A DNA stretch of 64,000 bases from Multifurca ochricompacta (lineage: Eukaryota > Basidiomycota > Agaricomycetes > Russulales > Russulaceae), in assembly GCA_022496185.1 (NCBI GenBank), contig WTXG01000022.1, positions 248,001 to 312,000 on the forward strand, given 5' to 3'. Under the pieces are notes generated by a model. That model had not been told where the DNA came from. It saw only the letters and a program-made list of their open reading frames with translations, and ran no database searches. A program made the position numbers and the translations under genes. Shown here in pieces: positions 35,593-46,374 of the stretch (its first letter is position 1; every line of letters begins with the position of its first letter).

Positions 35593-37824
35593 ATGTCTAC
35601 TTCAGCTTCAGTTGATTCCGCTGTGCTCACTCAAATTCTTACACAGCTAGAGTCTCTACAGCTCTCACAGCAGCTCCTGCAGGCAAAGGTCAGCCCGATT
35701 ATCTCGCACTATTTTCAGTTTGAATTCGTTCTTTTTCTGAAACACGCTGGCCCAATGGTCAGCTAGACTCCCTAACCAACCCGGTTTCGCCTGGCATACG
35801 GCCGGTGAGCAGTCATGGACTCCCCAGTCCAACGCGTGCTTCAATATCGAGCTTTGACGGGGTTCCATCTACTCCACCCTTCGGTCCCGGTCATTCGACC
35901 ATAACCTCAACTGGAGAGAAGGGCACCGACGGCATTCCCGCGGAAAAGGAGCGAGAAAGGGTTCTGTACCCTGGCCGCGTCCTGCTGACGAGTGAGTCCC
36001 CAACTACCTATTGTTACGATTACGAAAAGTTATTGCCCCTTGCTCCGCTCCGCTCTCCCCATGACTTCTTGGCACTCGGTATCCCTATCTACCACGTGCC
36101 TGACGGAGTCTTGGAAGCTCTTTCTGTATGAGGCAACGAACATTTTAATCTCCCCCCCCTCCCCCCAACCTCGGAGATTCCTTTAGAATGAATATCACTG
36201 ACCCAGCACCTTAGCCTACCCCGACCAGCACGGCGTTAAGCCCGTTCCGCTCAAATGGGGAGCAGAGAACCCAACTGAGCGCGGTCCCGTGATCCCTTCG
36301 CGTCTCAGTTCGTCAATCAAGCAGCGCAATGCCATTGGCGCGCATTCGGGCTCCTACTCCATTTACAGGGCACTTGCAGTGGCAATGGGCACTCTTGTCC
36401 CAACGTACAAACCTGACTATACACGCACGGAGCCGCCGGTGGCTATCCCGCCGAATCCGGCTTGGTTCGACGCAAGCAAGATCGTCTCATTTGACCCGTG
36501 GGGTCATCTCACGACGCAGGTGTTCCGCGCAGAATCAGCTATCGGTCTGGACATCCGACCTAGTATCGCGATCACCAAGGCTCATATCAAGTTGAGCGAG
36601 ATTGACGAGTCATCCCGTAAGGGCGACATTCTAGTGGATGGCAAGGTCGTATTGAAGAGCGCCCCTTTACTGAATGAGGATGGGACGCCGAGCACTGCGG
36701 ACCCTGGTGTGGAAATTAACGTAAGCAAGGCTGCCGTAGAGCCAGTATGGTATCTTCCTGGCGTAGCGGAACGTTTTAAGATGTGAGTGTCTCCGTTTAA
36801 CCTTGTGACGCTAACTGACAACAAAAAAAAAAAAAAAAACGCGTGCAGTTCAGAAAGTCTTCTCCGCCGTGCCCTATTTGAAGAAACAGGTGGGATGTAC
36901 CCCGAGTTGGTCACACGACCAGACATTAAAGTCTTCCTACCACCAATTGGCGGAATGACAGTCTACATTTGTACGTCATCCCGGCGCCCCGATGTCACCT
37001 GCTGTTTTGTTGTTTTCACTAATGCGGCATGTCAGTCGGCCCGGCGTCATACCTGTCAGATGAGAGCAAAGAGCTCACGTTGCGTGTGCACGACGAATGT
37101 GAGGGGGGAGGGACAATAGCCGTTCGATTGAGATGCCTTGTATGCTCATCGTTTCCCCTGCAGGCAACGGTTCGGACGTGTTCGGATCCGATATCTGCAC
37201 TTGCAAGCCATATCTCGTTTTCGCGATCGAAGAGTGCATTCGTACGGCGCAGCGCGGCGGGGTTGGTGCCGTCGTGTACTTCCGTAAAGAAGGCCGCGCG
37301 CTTGGGGAAGTGACTAAGTATCTCGTGTATAACCTGCGGAAGCGTGGCGGCGACTCGGCAGACAAGTACTTCCGTGCGACGGAGTTGATTGCGGGCGTGA
37401 AGGACATGCGCTTCCAAGCGCTCATGCCTGACGTGCTGCACTGGATGGGCATTAAGAAGATTGACAATATGGTTTCTATGAGCGATATGTGCGCCTCTCT
37501 ACTATACTGGTTGCAAGTTTTCGCATTTCCATGCTGACGAACGTATAAATGGTCCCGTATACAGGAAATACGATGCGATCGTGCAGTCAGGCATCTCCAT
37601 TCTCAAGCGTTACGACATCCCTGGTGCGGTCATGCTTGTCGTTGTTTCCGTCATCATCCACTTGGCGTGCTGATATTTACTTTGTAGAATATCTCATTCC
37701 AATGGACTCGCGTGTTGAAATCGATGCCAAGATCGCTGCGGGTTACTTCACGAGTGGGAAAGCCATCATCGCCGAGGACCTCATTAAGACTGTCGGACGC
37801 ACTTGGGAGGAGACGGAGCACTGA
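35593..37824 (+). CDS. URC1-like GTP cyclohydrolase II homologue (uracil catabolism)
   Basis: GTP cyclohydrolase II family protein of the fungal URC1 (uracil-regulated protein 1) type. The C-terminal domain has the zinc ligand pattern C-x10-C-x-C (HDEC, then SDICTC). The first Cys codon is split by an intron within 37099-37164. It is followed by YFRKEGRALGEVTKYLVYN, the RibA-like substrate-binding region. The long N-terminal half (HSGSYSIYRALAVAMG, VSFDPWGHL, KLSEIDESSRKGDI) is typical of URC1 and absent from ordinary RibA. The first exon starts MSTSASVD and has a Gln-rich coiled-coil-like stretch. The end is EDLIKTVGRTWEETEH. Whether the substrate is GTP or a related compound in the URC pathway cannot be decided from the sequence. 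Confidence 0.87.
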
Positions 37825-38003
37825 TGGATTTCCCCTCTGCTCTGGTGGTACATTTGAATGATTGTAAAACCTGTAGAATAGTGTACAGAGTCGTAATGCC
37901 TGAATGTCAATAAAGGTAAAGGTAAAATAAAATATAAAGAATGCCCACACTGACAACCCATAATTGCAATTGGACGGATTGGACCTGCTAACCACACTCG
38001 CTC

Positions 38004-39477
38004 ATGTCTCCGTCTCCATGCTGTGTCCGTCTGTCTTTTCTTCGTAATCGTAATCATCTTAATCTCAAGTATCGCGGTCTTAACGACACCCGCTCAAAAG
38101 CAAATGCTGGCACCAGCGCATCACCCTTCCTGTTTTCAACCTCTATTCCTAATGCCTTGCGCACGGCGGGATTCCTATTGCAACCCAGCGCCGACCCACC
38201 TTCAGGTTGGCTAGCTCTGTCCGCGTTCGTGGGTCTCCCATTGGTGCTATGGGCATACAAGGTCTGTCTGTCTGTCTGACTTTCGAGCCTTTCCTTCTCA
38301 CTGGGCATGACACGCATGGTTCGCAGTGTCTGATGCTCGTTCTCTTCCAACGCAAGGTAATTTACATGGGTAAGCGATTTTATTTTTTCTGGCGGTGCCG
38401 GCCTTTTTTTTTATAACGTTCACTGACCCGACAGGATACGCACCGCCTGGTTCGAGGACAGAGTCGCTTAAAGACGTTTACCCAAAAAATACACTCAAAG
38501 GTATTCACGTCGAGGAGCTCTCCATCCCCAGTTACGAACCCGACACCGTTCGACTGTCGACTTTGCTCCTGCGCCACGAGCGCGACCTAGCCTCTCCTCC
38601 TCATCACGTTATCGTCTACTTCCAAGGTAAAGTAACTCGTTTTCGCTTTTCCTTCTTTTCACGTCACGTCTCCCCCCCCCTCCCCCTCCCTTCTCCTCTC
38701 CAATTCATCTCGGAGTGTACAAATCTAGGTAATGCCGGAAACCCATTACACCGCATCCCCATCTTCGCCACTTTACTGAACGCCATCCCGTTCGGATCAT
38801 TGGCCATCCTCGCTCCCGCTCCACGCTCATACTGGACATCCACTCGAGCTCGTCCCACCCAGGCGGGCCTCATCGCTGATTATACAGCGGCACTCGCTTT
38901 CGCGGCCAATCGCTTCCCGAAGTCGCGCCTGACGATATATGGTCACTCACTAGGTGCTTCCATCGCGCTCTGCCTTCTCTCCAACCCCGGCCCCGGCCCC
39001 GGCTCCCCCCCTATCTCTATCCCCGCAACGGTACATGGACTCGTGCTGGAAAATGCGTTCACAAGCGTACCGGATATGCTCCGTGCTCTTTATCCAAACC
39101 GTTGGTTGCCTTACCAATACCTTGGCCCGTTCGTCCGTGACCGGTGGGACGCACGCACAGCCGCTGCCGCTGCCGTTAGTGCTAGTGCAGCTGGTGCTAA
39201 CGTCACGACGGAGCATACGCACTCGTGGCATCTCGCACGTCGCGCGATGGTACTCGTGAGCGCGCGGGATGAGGTTGTACCACCTGTGATGGGTCAGGAG
39301 ATTTTTGATGAGCTGCGGGCGTCTGTGGACGGTGATGGTGGTGGTGGTTCGGAGGAGGGTTTAGGGAGACTGGTGGTGCTACAGGGAGCTCTTCATGAGA
39401 ATGCTTGGCGATATCGGGACTGGGTACGGGCGATGAAGGAGTACTTGGGTGATCTCGAACGGGAACCGATACGGTGA
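38004..39477 (+). CDS. Alpha/beta-hydrolase, membrane-anchored (ABHD13/Bem46-like)
   Basis: Serine hydrolase of unknown substrate. A hydrophobic N-terminal segment (GWLALSAFVGLPLVLWAYK) suggests a membrane anchor. Short exons then give CLMLVLFQRKVIYMG-YAPPGSR, joined by GT-AG introns at about 38271-38327 and 38372-38434. The oxyanion region is VYFQGNAGNP, the nucleophile elbow GHSLGAS, the acid probably the Asp in SARDEVVPP, and the His in GALHENAWRY. The intron after YFQ splits the Gly codon. The true start is uncertain: ATG 38004 is the first in frame, with no clear upstream exon. The order and spacing of the triad fit ABHD12/13-type enzymes. Confidence 0.8.
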
Positions 39478-39887
39478 AGTGGAATGGGGAGGAGGACAGG
39501 TGATTTCTGCTGCCCCCTTCTTTTCCCTTCCCCTCTCTGTTTCCGAAATCTTCCATGCGCTACACTTTAATCTTATTCGAATACTGCTCTCATTGCATCA
39601 TCATCATCGGGTACTTCATTATCTGGACTGGGGCGCTTGTTCTTTTTTGGCGCTTGAATTCTGAATCATCCTTCCTGGTCTCAAAGCGTCACCGCTACTT
39701 GTTCATCTTGCGGACGATCCTTTTGTGAATACGCTTCTCTATCGTGCAAGATATCCTTTTGGCGCTGGTTTAAACTCTGGGTTTCTGTCCTCCACGACGT
39801 GCTGAGCGTCTAGATATCTTTAAATAGTCACTGGCGATGCGTTACGCAAAAATTACTGAAAAATTCCTTATTTAATACCCATCTCAA
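39478..39887. other. No supported gene
   Basis: Downstream of the hydrolase and upstream of repeat unit C. AT-rich, with no recognisable ORF or motif. Confidence 0.5.
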
Positions 39888-40789
39888 ACTGTTTTTGCCC
39901 CAAGACGAGGGTTTACATACTATAGATATCTTCAGACGACTGAGGGCAATTTCCAGGACTTCCCTTATACAGAGACTCCGAATCTACTTGACTGAAGTGG
40001 GGATCAACACTGAAAAAGAGTGGACCAGGACGAAATAGAAGAAAGGGCGCACCTTTTTCCTAAGTCGCATGGAGTGGATTTATTATTGGCAGCTTGAGGT
40101 GTACGCAGTTCACTGCCCCAGCTTCCTTGTCTCCATCTTACTCCTTAAAAATGCCTTGAACTTGGACGGATTGGCATTTTTGATTCTGTCTTCTATGAGG
40201 CTCATATCCATGAAACTGGATATTACAGAGCGAGTGAAGGAGCGAAGAGGGGATTATCTGATGATTTCCCATGGAAGTTTTGTCAACATCCAATACATAT
40301 CGCGCAGCCTCCCAGCCACACTCCGCCCAACCACCCACGAAACACCCATGGCTCACTTGCTCACATGCCTCTTTTTTTCTGGCCCTTGGTTTTATTAAAT
40401 TTTAAGACTTTGAAACTTGTACACACCACCTTACTAAGCTTGTTACTTGCCGACATTGCCGACAAAGCCGCTTTGACTATTTGCCTTGGGTGGTGACGCA
40501 AGCTTGAGAGACTTGTGCTACAAGGCACTGCGCAGATGCTGAGCTGCCTCACAAGCTTGCTTGATATAGGAACAAATCTTTGTATGATAGCATGCAAATA
40601 ATCCTCATCTGAGCTATTATTCTAGTATGGTGAATATCAATCTCTAGAGTGTCCCCGAACGGAATTTGAGGGCAGGAGCCATCCCCATCTTGATAATTTC
40701 CTTGAGGGTGAGTCAGTGGTCACGGTTTATATGAATGACTTGGACGTATTAGTCTGACTCTGACTCAGGCTCACTTTCTCCCAACCACC

Positions 40790-42800
40790 ATGGCCCCAAT
40801 GCTCACCCTGTTTTGTCTCGTTATCGATAACCAAAAAGTTCCTATTGGGAACATCCTCATGCTTCAAATTCAATCAGATAGTAATACCCCTAACCTGCGA
40901 AAACTCATCAAGGCTGAGATGGCGAACCAGTTGAGCCACCTCGCGGCGAATCAACTTATTGTTTGGAAGCTATTGAAACCACGGCACATAAGGAGTATGG
41001 AAGATGAGGGTTCTTTCTATGCAACTGTCCAAGGCATCGAGCTTCCCGACCCAAAATCTGATCAAGCGTTACATGGAAATGGTACTGTTCAACTCCTTCG
41101 CCAGATCGAGGAGCTCTCCAAATACATTGCCACACATGTTTGACAATAATCCAGCGATCGAAAGGCCCGGGAGTATCAATATCGATCGGGTTCGTGAGAC
41201 GGCCGACCATCTGTATAGTACCTTATGGAAAAAGCCACTAAATTCAATATTGGCAAACATAGATGTCCCTGACCCGAAAAAGAGTTATTTTATGTACCCC
41301 AAGACCAACTGTCCAACTTGGGAGTAAACTATCTCGGTTATAATGAGAAGGCACTTTTGTTTCGCTATGAGTACAGCCTTGCTCTTGAAGAGATAGAGGA
41401 ACAGTCGAAAATGTGTCAGGAATATTTAAGTGGCAGGATCATTATCACTGGCGATCCAGGACTCGGTACGTGATTGTCACTGATAATGAACATGTCATCT
41501 TAGAGATGAACCCAGGAAAAACATGCTTCCTACTCTATCTTCTGTTCTACCATCTAAGCAAGGGCCTGTCTACGGCTTTGCAAATCCTCCCTGATAGTTT
41601 CGTCCTGTTCACAGACTCTGGTGCCGAAGTCTATGCCCACACGTTTGGTAGACTTCCAGACGAAACGTGGGCTCTTGCCGATTCCAATGTGGAGAATCCT
41701 CTTTCTTGCCACAGCTTCTTAAGAGCTTGCAGGAAACATTATGCATTCATCGTGCAAACAAGCTATCCAGATGTGCGCCGGTACAAGACATGGAAAAAGG
41801 AGTATAACGCTTATGGCTATGTGATGGACTGTTTCCCTCTGACTGAATCAATCGCGCTCGGGTGGGTTCAGTTCATGATTCCAGGTTTTTTGTCCCACCA
41901 AGCATTTCTCACAGCATAATAAATGGTTTCGATGTCCAACTGATCAAGGATCACTGCGAAAAATGGGGACCTTCTGTGCGCATCATGATGGCTCTTATGA
42001 CGAATCCTGACCAGATTCCTGACCATTTGCGATGTGTAAAAACGGCTGCCGTCGACTTTGCTGACGATTTCGGCAAATATAAGAACAATATTAACGCAAT
42101 GGCGGTCTCTCATACAGTTTTTACAATCCGTCCTGAATCTCTCTCTATCAAGGACAGACCATCTGCAATTGGACGAATTGAAAGAAGTTACCTGAATGGT
42201 ATTCTTATCGAGGAGATTGCCGCAAAGGACAAGCAGGAGCAGATCAACTTTTACAAGCTGGTCAGCCACCATCAGTGGTTCAAGGGCTCGGCAGGTTACA
42301 TGTTCGAGATGGCAGTCCTTTCGTGGCTGTCTGCCAGGGTTGGTGTATGTTATCTTACAAGGACCAACACACTCTCAAGTATCTAACTGACTGCAAGAGA
42401 CCATTCTGTGTGATTCCCATTCCTGCGTCGAAAACATCTCCCACCGTCGATGCCGTGATCTTCACGGATGATCATATAATTACAATCCAAGTGATGATCA
42501 CTCCCGAGCATAGTGTGAAGTCGACGGGCCTTCTTCAAATTGCCGATAGTCTTACAAAGGGGTTTCGAAAATGTTAAAAGTGGTGCCATGTGTTTGTCAC
42601 GGACAGGGCGAGGAATGCAGAAAGTTTGCTGAGAAGATGGACAGAAAAAGATGTGATAATCAAGGACCATGATATTTTCATTTCCATGTATTCTGCTGTT
42701 CTTGATGTCGAGGACTTTTGTCGGATTGAGGATGAAGAAAAGTGGAAAGAATCGAGGGTATGTGGCAGCCGATTATATGTGGTCATTGAGACTGATTGAA
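40790..42800 (+). pseudogene. Crinkler/RHS-type NTPase gene, copy C, decayed
   Basis: The Crinkler-like header is open (MAPMLTLFCLVIDNQ, then LIVWKLLKP). The deletion after ELSKY is the same as in copy A and removes the donor of intron 1, giving a stop. A single-base loss near 41286 shifts the linker frame. The Walker A intron and GKT codons are intact. The intron after IALG is present (GT donor, CTCACAG acceptor). About 75 bp is missing near 42325 in the region before the nuclease-like domain. The 3' part, with the acidic tail, is well preserved. Confidence 0.83.
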
Positions 42801-43163
42801 GAAAATGATCAGGTGATGAAGGGCATTGAAATATTTGAGGAGGACGAAACATCTGAAGTAGTCGAGGAAGCTGAAAACTCGGAGGTACGGAATGGATTTT
42901 GTAATGACATGATTGATATTGGTCATCTGCTGATCACTCCAGTTAGATGGATGAAGATTGAAGTGACCTGGGGCACTGTGATTGTTATAGGTTAGCAGTG
43001 ATGTGTTTTGAGCCAGTAACATAGAAGGAAGCAATAAGAAGTAAGAGTATAAAGAGGCAGGACTACAGAGGGCTTGGTCAATGTATTTTTTAGAAAATAG
43101 AATAATACAGTTCAAATACAGCGTGATAAGGAAGGACACAATAATCAACCTCTACTCCCCCAC

Positions 43164-43332
43164 TCACGTCCGCTCTACGCAAACGACGGGCGAGGGCACG
43201 GTCCTCGGGTTGAATGGTGACACGTTTTGCGTGAATGGCGGCAAGGTTAGTGTCTTCAAAGAGCGAGGCGAGATAAGCCTTGGCCGCCTCTTGGAGAGCC
43301 ATAATGGCGGACGATTGGAAGCGCAGGTCAGT
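43164..43332 (-). pseudogene. Antisense histone H3-family last exon (unit C)
   Basis: On the minus strand this reads as an H3 C-terminal exon: [36 protein letters not shown] and LARRLR. It begins after an acceptor-like TTCTTCCAG, consistent with a true exon border. A two-base loss after LARRLR, compared with the fragment in unit D (GERT then stop), destroys the end. I find no N-terminal tail or alpha-N helix upstream. The RFQSSA loop is H3-like rather than CENP-A-like, but residues such as AAKAYLA are unusual for canonical H3. Confidence 0.8.
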
Positions 43333-43339
43333 CTGGAAG

Positions 43340-44433
43340 AATGTTAAGCTCTTCAGATCTTTTTTGTTATCTTTACTGGAAGGGAACTGCCAGGCATTTT
43401 GTTTATATAGCAGGTCGCTCTCTTCTGTTAGTTACTTCACCTAAGATGTTGGTGAGAATCATCTGGACTTACGAGGTAGGAGTACTACTTGTCAGAAGCA
43501 GAGCGAATGTTTCGCCTGCATCATACAAATCTGTCCTACGAGGATTTTCGAAAGCACCCGTCACGGTCTTCCTGCTAGAGACACTATCTCGACATCCTTC
43601 AGAGCACCTCCAGAATCTAGTGGAATTATTTGTCGCCATTACTCAATTCTCATCCCCGCATCCTCCATTTTCCCACTGAGCGTAAATTATTCTGAGATTT
43701 GATGGAGACCAGGTATACTGTGGGCTGTCCTGAGATCATTTAGAATATCTGTATTGATTTCAATGCTGATTGGAAGGAGATTGGTGCCGCTTGGAGTTTT
43801 TTTTGTGAATCATCGATAGCCTTCGGAGACAAGACCTTCCGTGCATATTCTCGACAAGCTCTAGTGGGTTCCTACTCATGTCGTGCCTCAGAGAAGTGGT
43901 GAATCAAGTATTAGAAAGCATGTCCCCCCCCCGATCCGACCGACCTGGAGGACATGATTCATGTTGCTCCATTCCGTGGTGAGATAATGGAGCATTATCC
44001 CTTGCGGCCAAACTGGACATCTGGCTTGTGGCCCATTGGAATGACCTCATGGAGCACCTCAATCTCCTAAACACGCACGCGGAAAATGAGTCAGACGTTG
44101 TTTCCTCACATTTATTCTCTTTGGCTGAGTTTCGGGAGTAGTTTAGAGATTTCCATCCGCGACCAGTACGTCTTGTCGTACGCAGACTATTTGCACTCTG
44201 ACCCTGCATTATGGCGGGATCACGGTGGTGTACATGTGCTCCTGCGGGCCTCCAAAATGGTGACCGTCGTCGTCGTGGTCGTCGAAACTTGGGCACAATC
44301 TTGGCGCTTCGGTGATAATGTTTACCAGTAGTACTAGTGCTACGTATGGCATACATGTTCCGTATAATTGTTTCAAGGTATGTAAAAGGGTACCGTTTGA
44401 GAATACTTGACTCAAAGTCTGCGGGGGGTGAGG
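43340..44433. other. About 1.1 kb without a supported gene
   Basis: Only short ORFs without motifs. The 3' end of the GST-like gene may extend into 44200-44433 through a further exon, because a GT donor follows the codons for SAKY near 44504 and a pyrimidine-rich CAG lies near 44418. Confidence 0.45.
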
Positions 44434-45362
44434 TTAGAACCAAGACCGGGTAGAGTTTTTTGATTGAGCAAGCGTAACGCCTGGGGGGGAGACAAAGCAT
44501 ACGTACTTGGCAGATCCAGGCGCGGACTGAACGTCCACATACTCCCATTTGTTCAACGCGCGCATGAGTCGCCCCCATCGCCCACCATGCCACACTCCTT
44601 CCAACTCGACCCACTCTGGCGTATCCGCGCCCCAAATCAGACGCGCCCAACCCAACCAGCACACCACCACGACATCGGCATACGTCTCCCGCTCACCGAA
44701 AAGGAACGTATCCGACACCCCGCGCGCGTCCGCCTCCTTCGCAAAAGCTTCCAGTCCCTCACGCACCGTGGCCCACCTCGCGGAGGCGACCTCGCCGGGT
44801 TCAGAAAGAGACTCGAGTGAGGCTTTGTACGTGCGTTCGCGGGTGATACGGAAGTTTTCCTTATCTGCCTCGTTCAACTGCGCCCAGACCCGACTGAGTA
44901 GCAGTGGCGTTAGTGGGTTTGCCACGCTGCGCGTAAACCTAGCGTCAAAGTCCACGATCGCCTCTTCTGTGCCTGGTGGGAAGAGCTTTGGCGCGTCCGG
45001 GTATATGCGCTCTAGATTGAGAGCGATCTGCAGCGATCCGGATAGGTCCGGTCCGTTATTGGATCACGTAGGATGGGCACCGTATAGGATGGCTGTCCGC
45101 CCCGTCGCAGGAAGGTGTGCGGTGCGCCGATGCGTTTCGCGAGCGCGGCAATTTTGTACATTTCAACCCATTCGGTCTTGTAGGGTATTCTCTTGTAGTT
45201 GAGCACGATTCTATCGTTGTCAAACATCGTTTTCAAGTGTAAATCTAGTGGGTCATCAGATTTTACCACAAACCTAGTTTTCCATACGTTTGGCGACCAC
45301 GTTTTGTCCTTGGTCGCATTTCCAGGAATGTCGTAAAGGATATAGGTAGTATTTTGAGACAT
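44434..45362 (-). CDS. Glutathione S-transferase-like protein, apparent frameshift
   Basis: GST superfamily protein of the fungal type with an N-terminal thioredoxin-like domain (MSQNTTYILYDIPGNA, YKTEWVE, IAALAKRIGAPHT, YTVPIL) and an all-helical C-terminal domain (ERIYPDAPKLFPPGTEEA, FLFGERETYADVVVVCWLGW). Intron 1 splits the KTR codon (AAAACTAG, GT...AG). Between VPILRDP and LQIALNLE the frame changes by one base near 45035-45042. This is the site of the usual DS-x-x-IA-x-YL helix that contacts glutathione. No normal-sized intron restores the frame without losing the helix. It is either a pseudogene or a sequence error. The 3' end is uncertain. Confidence 0.7.
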
Positions 45363-46374
45363 GGCTTTAGTGTCTAGTCGACGTCTCGAAGAAAGGAAGC
45401 GTCCTTGCTCTTGTTTCCAAAAAATCCCATACGTGGGAAACGATGGGAAAAGTTCAATGTTGTCAACCCACGCTGTTGCGGTGACACGTCTACATATACA
45501 CAAATCGCACATACGTTTTCTTCAGCATTTGGGGCTTTGATTAAGACTTTTATTAATTACGGAGGATGTAACTATGATTTCGAGAGCTCACAGGGACGAA
45601 TAGCCACCTCGGCATCCCAAGCATACTCTATGTTACGGTCGGCGGGCCGTATCGCATGTGAGATTGGAAGTCGTGGTTCGGGAGCTCGGAAGGAGATGTT
45701 TTAGACGACGTCGTCTGGGGTTGTTCGCACGACAACCCAGAGAAGGAAAAAGGTAACACAGTTCGACGAGATATACGAAGTGTTTGATACCTAGCTGCTA
45801 TATACTCAGGGGGTAACGGAAAAGATAGGAAAAGACTGCATACTGATGTGTGGTAATGTAATGTTCGGTAAACCGTATCGCGTGCGTGCCAGTGATAGGG
45901 GGATCGAGATGTTTAGTAGTTAGTTCGGATGTCTGGTATTGCTCGCAGAGAAGAGGAATAGCACAATTTAATTAAGAAATTCACAGGAGCTCGAGTCTAA
46001 GACTTGAGGTGTAGGGGGGCAGCGGGAAATACAGAAAAAGGGTGGATTGGCGCATATTGCGCCTTGGTGGTGTATCACTATGTGTAGTGAAGTGAAGTCG
46101 CATCACAAATTGATGCAAAAACTGGTTCGGGCGTGAGTAGACTGAATGATGATGGATATCAATCATTTTTCAGACTGGTGGGCCGCCAGGATTTATTTAG
46201 AACAATGAGGACATGGATTCTCAGTCAATTCGTACAAACGCTTGAACAAGACAATATGAGAGGGAGAAAAAAAAGACATCTAACCGAAATACATGCCAAT
46301 GAGATTTGGTATGGAAAATGGGGTACACAGAAACAAGAAGGAAGGAGAGGAAGAAACAACCAACCGAGGATTAC
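45363..46374. other. About 1 kb without a supported gene
   Basis: Intergenic stretch between the start of the GST-like gene and the stop of the ribonucleotide reductase gene, both on the minus strand. No motif-bearing ORF is seen. It should contain the GST promoter and the RNR 3' UTR. Confidence 0.5.

Larger units (their letters stand above)
39888..43336 (+). repeat. Crinkler-bearing repeat unit, copy C
   Basis: Shares with unit D a left edge at about TCAAACTGTTTT, the GAGGGTTTACATACTATAGA stretch, a block of about 800 bp upstream of the coding region, the Crinkler-like gene, its 3' flank and an antisense H3-family exon. It is the longest upstream match to D. Confidence 0.82.

Noticed and set aside
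43341..43679. 112-codon plus ORF after unit C
   Set aside because: No recognisable motif; composition is not convincing.
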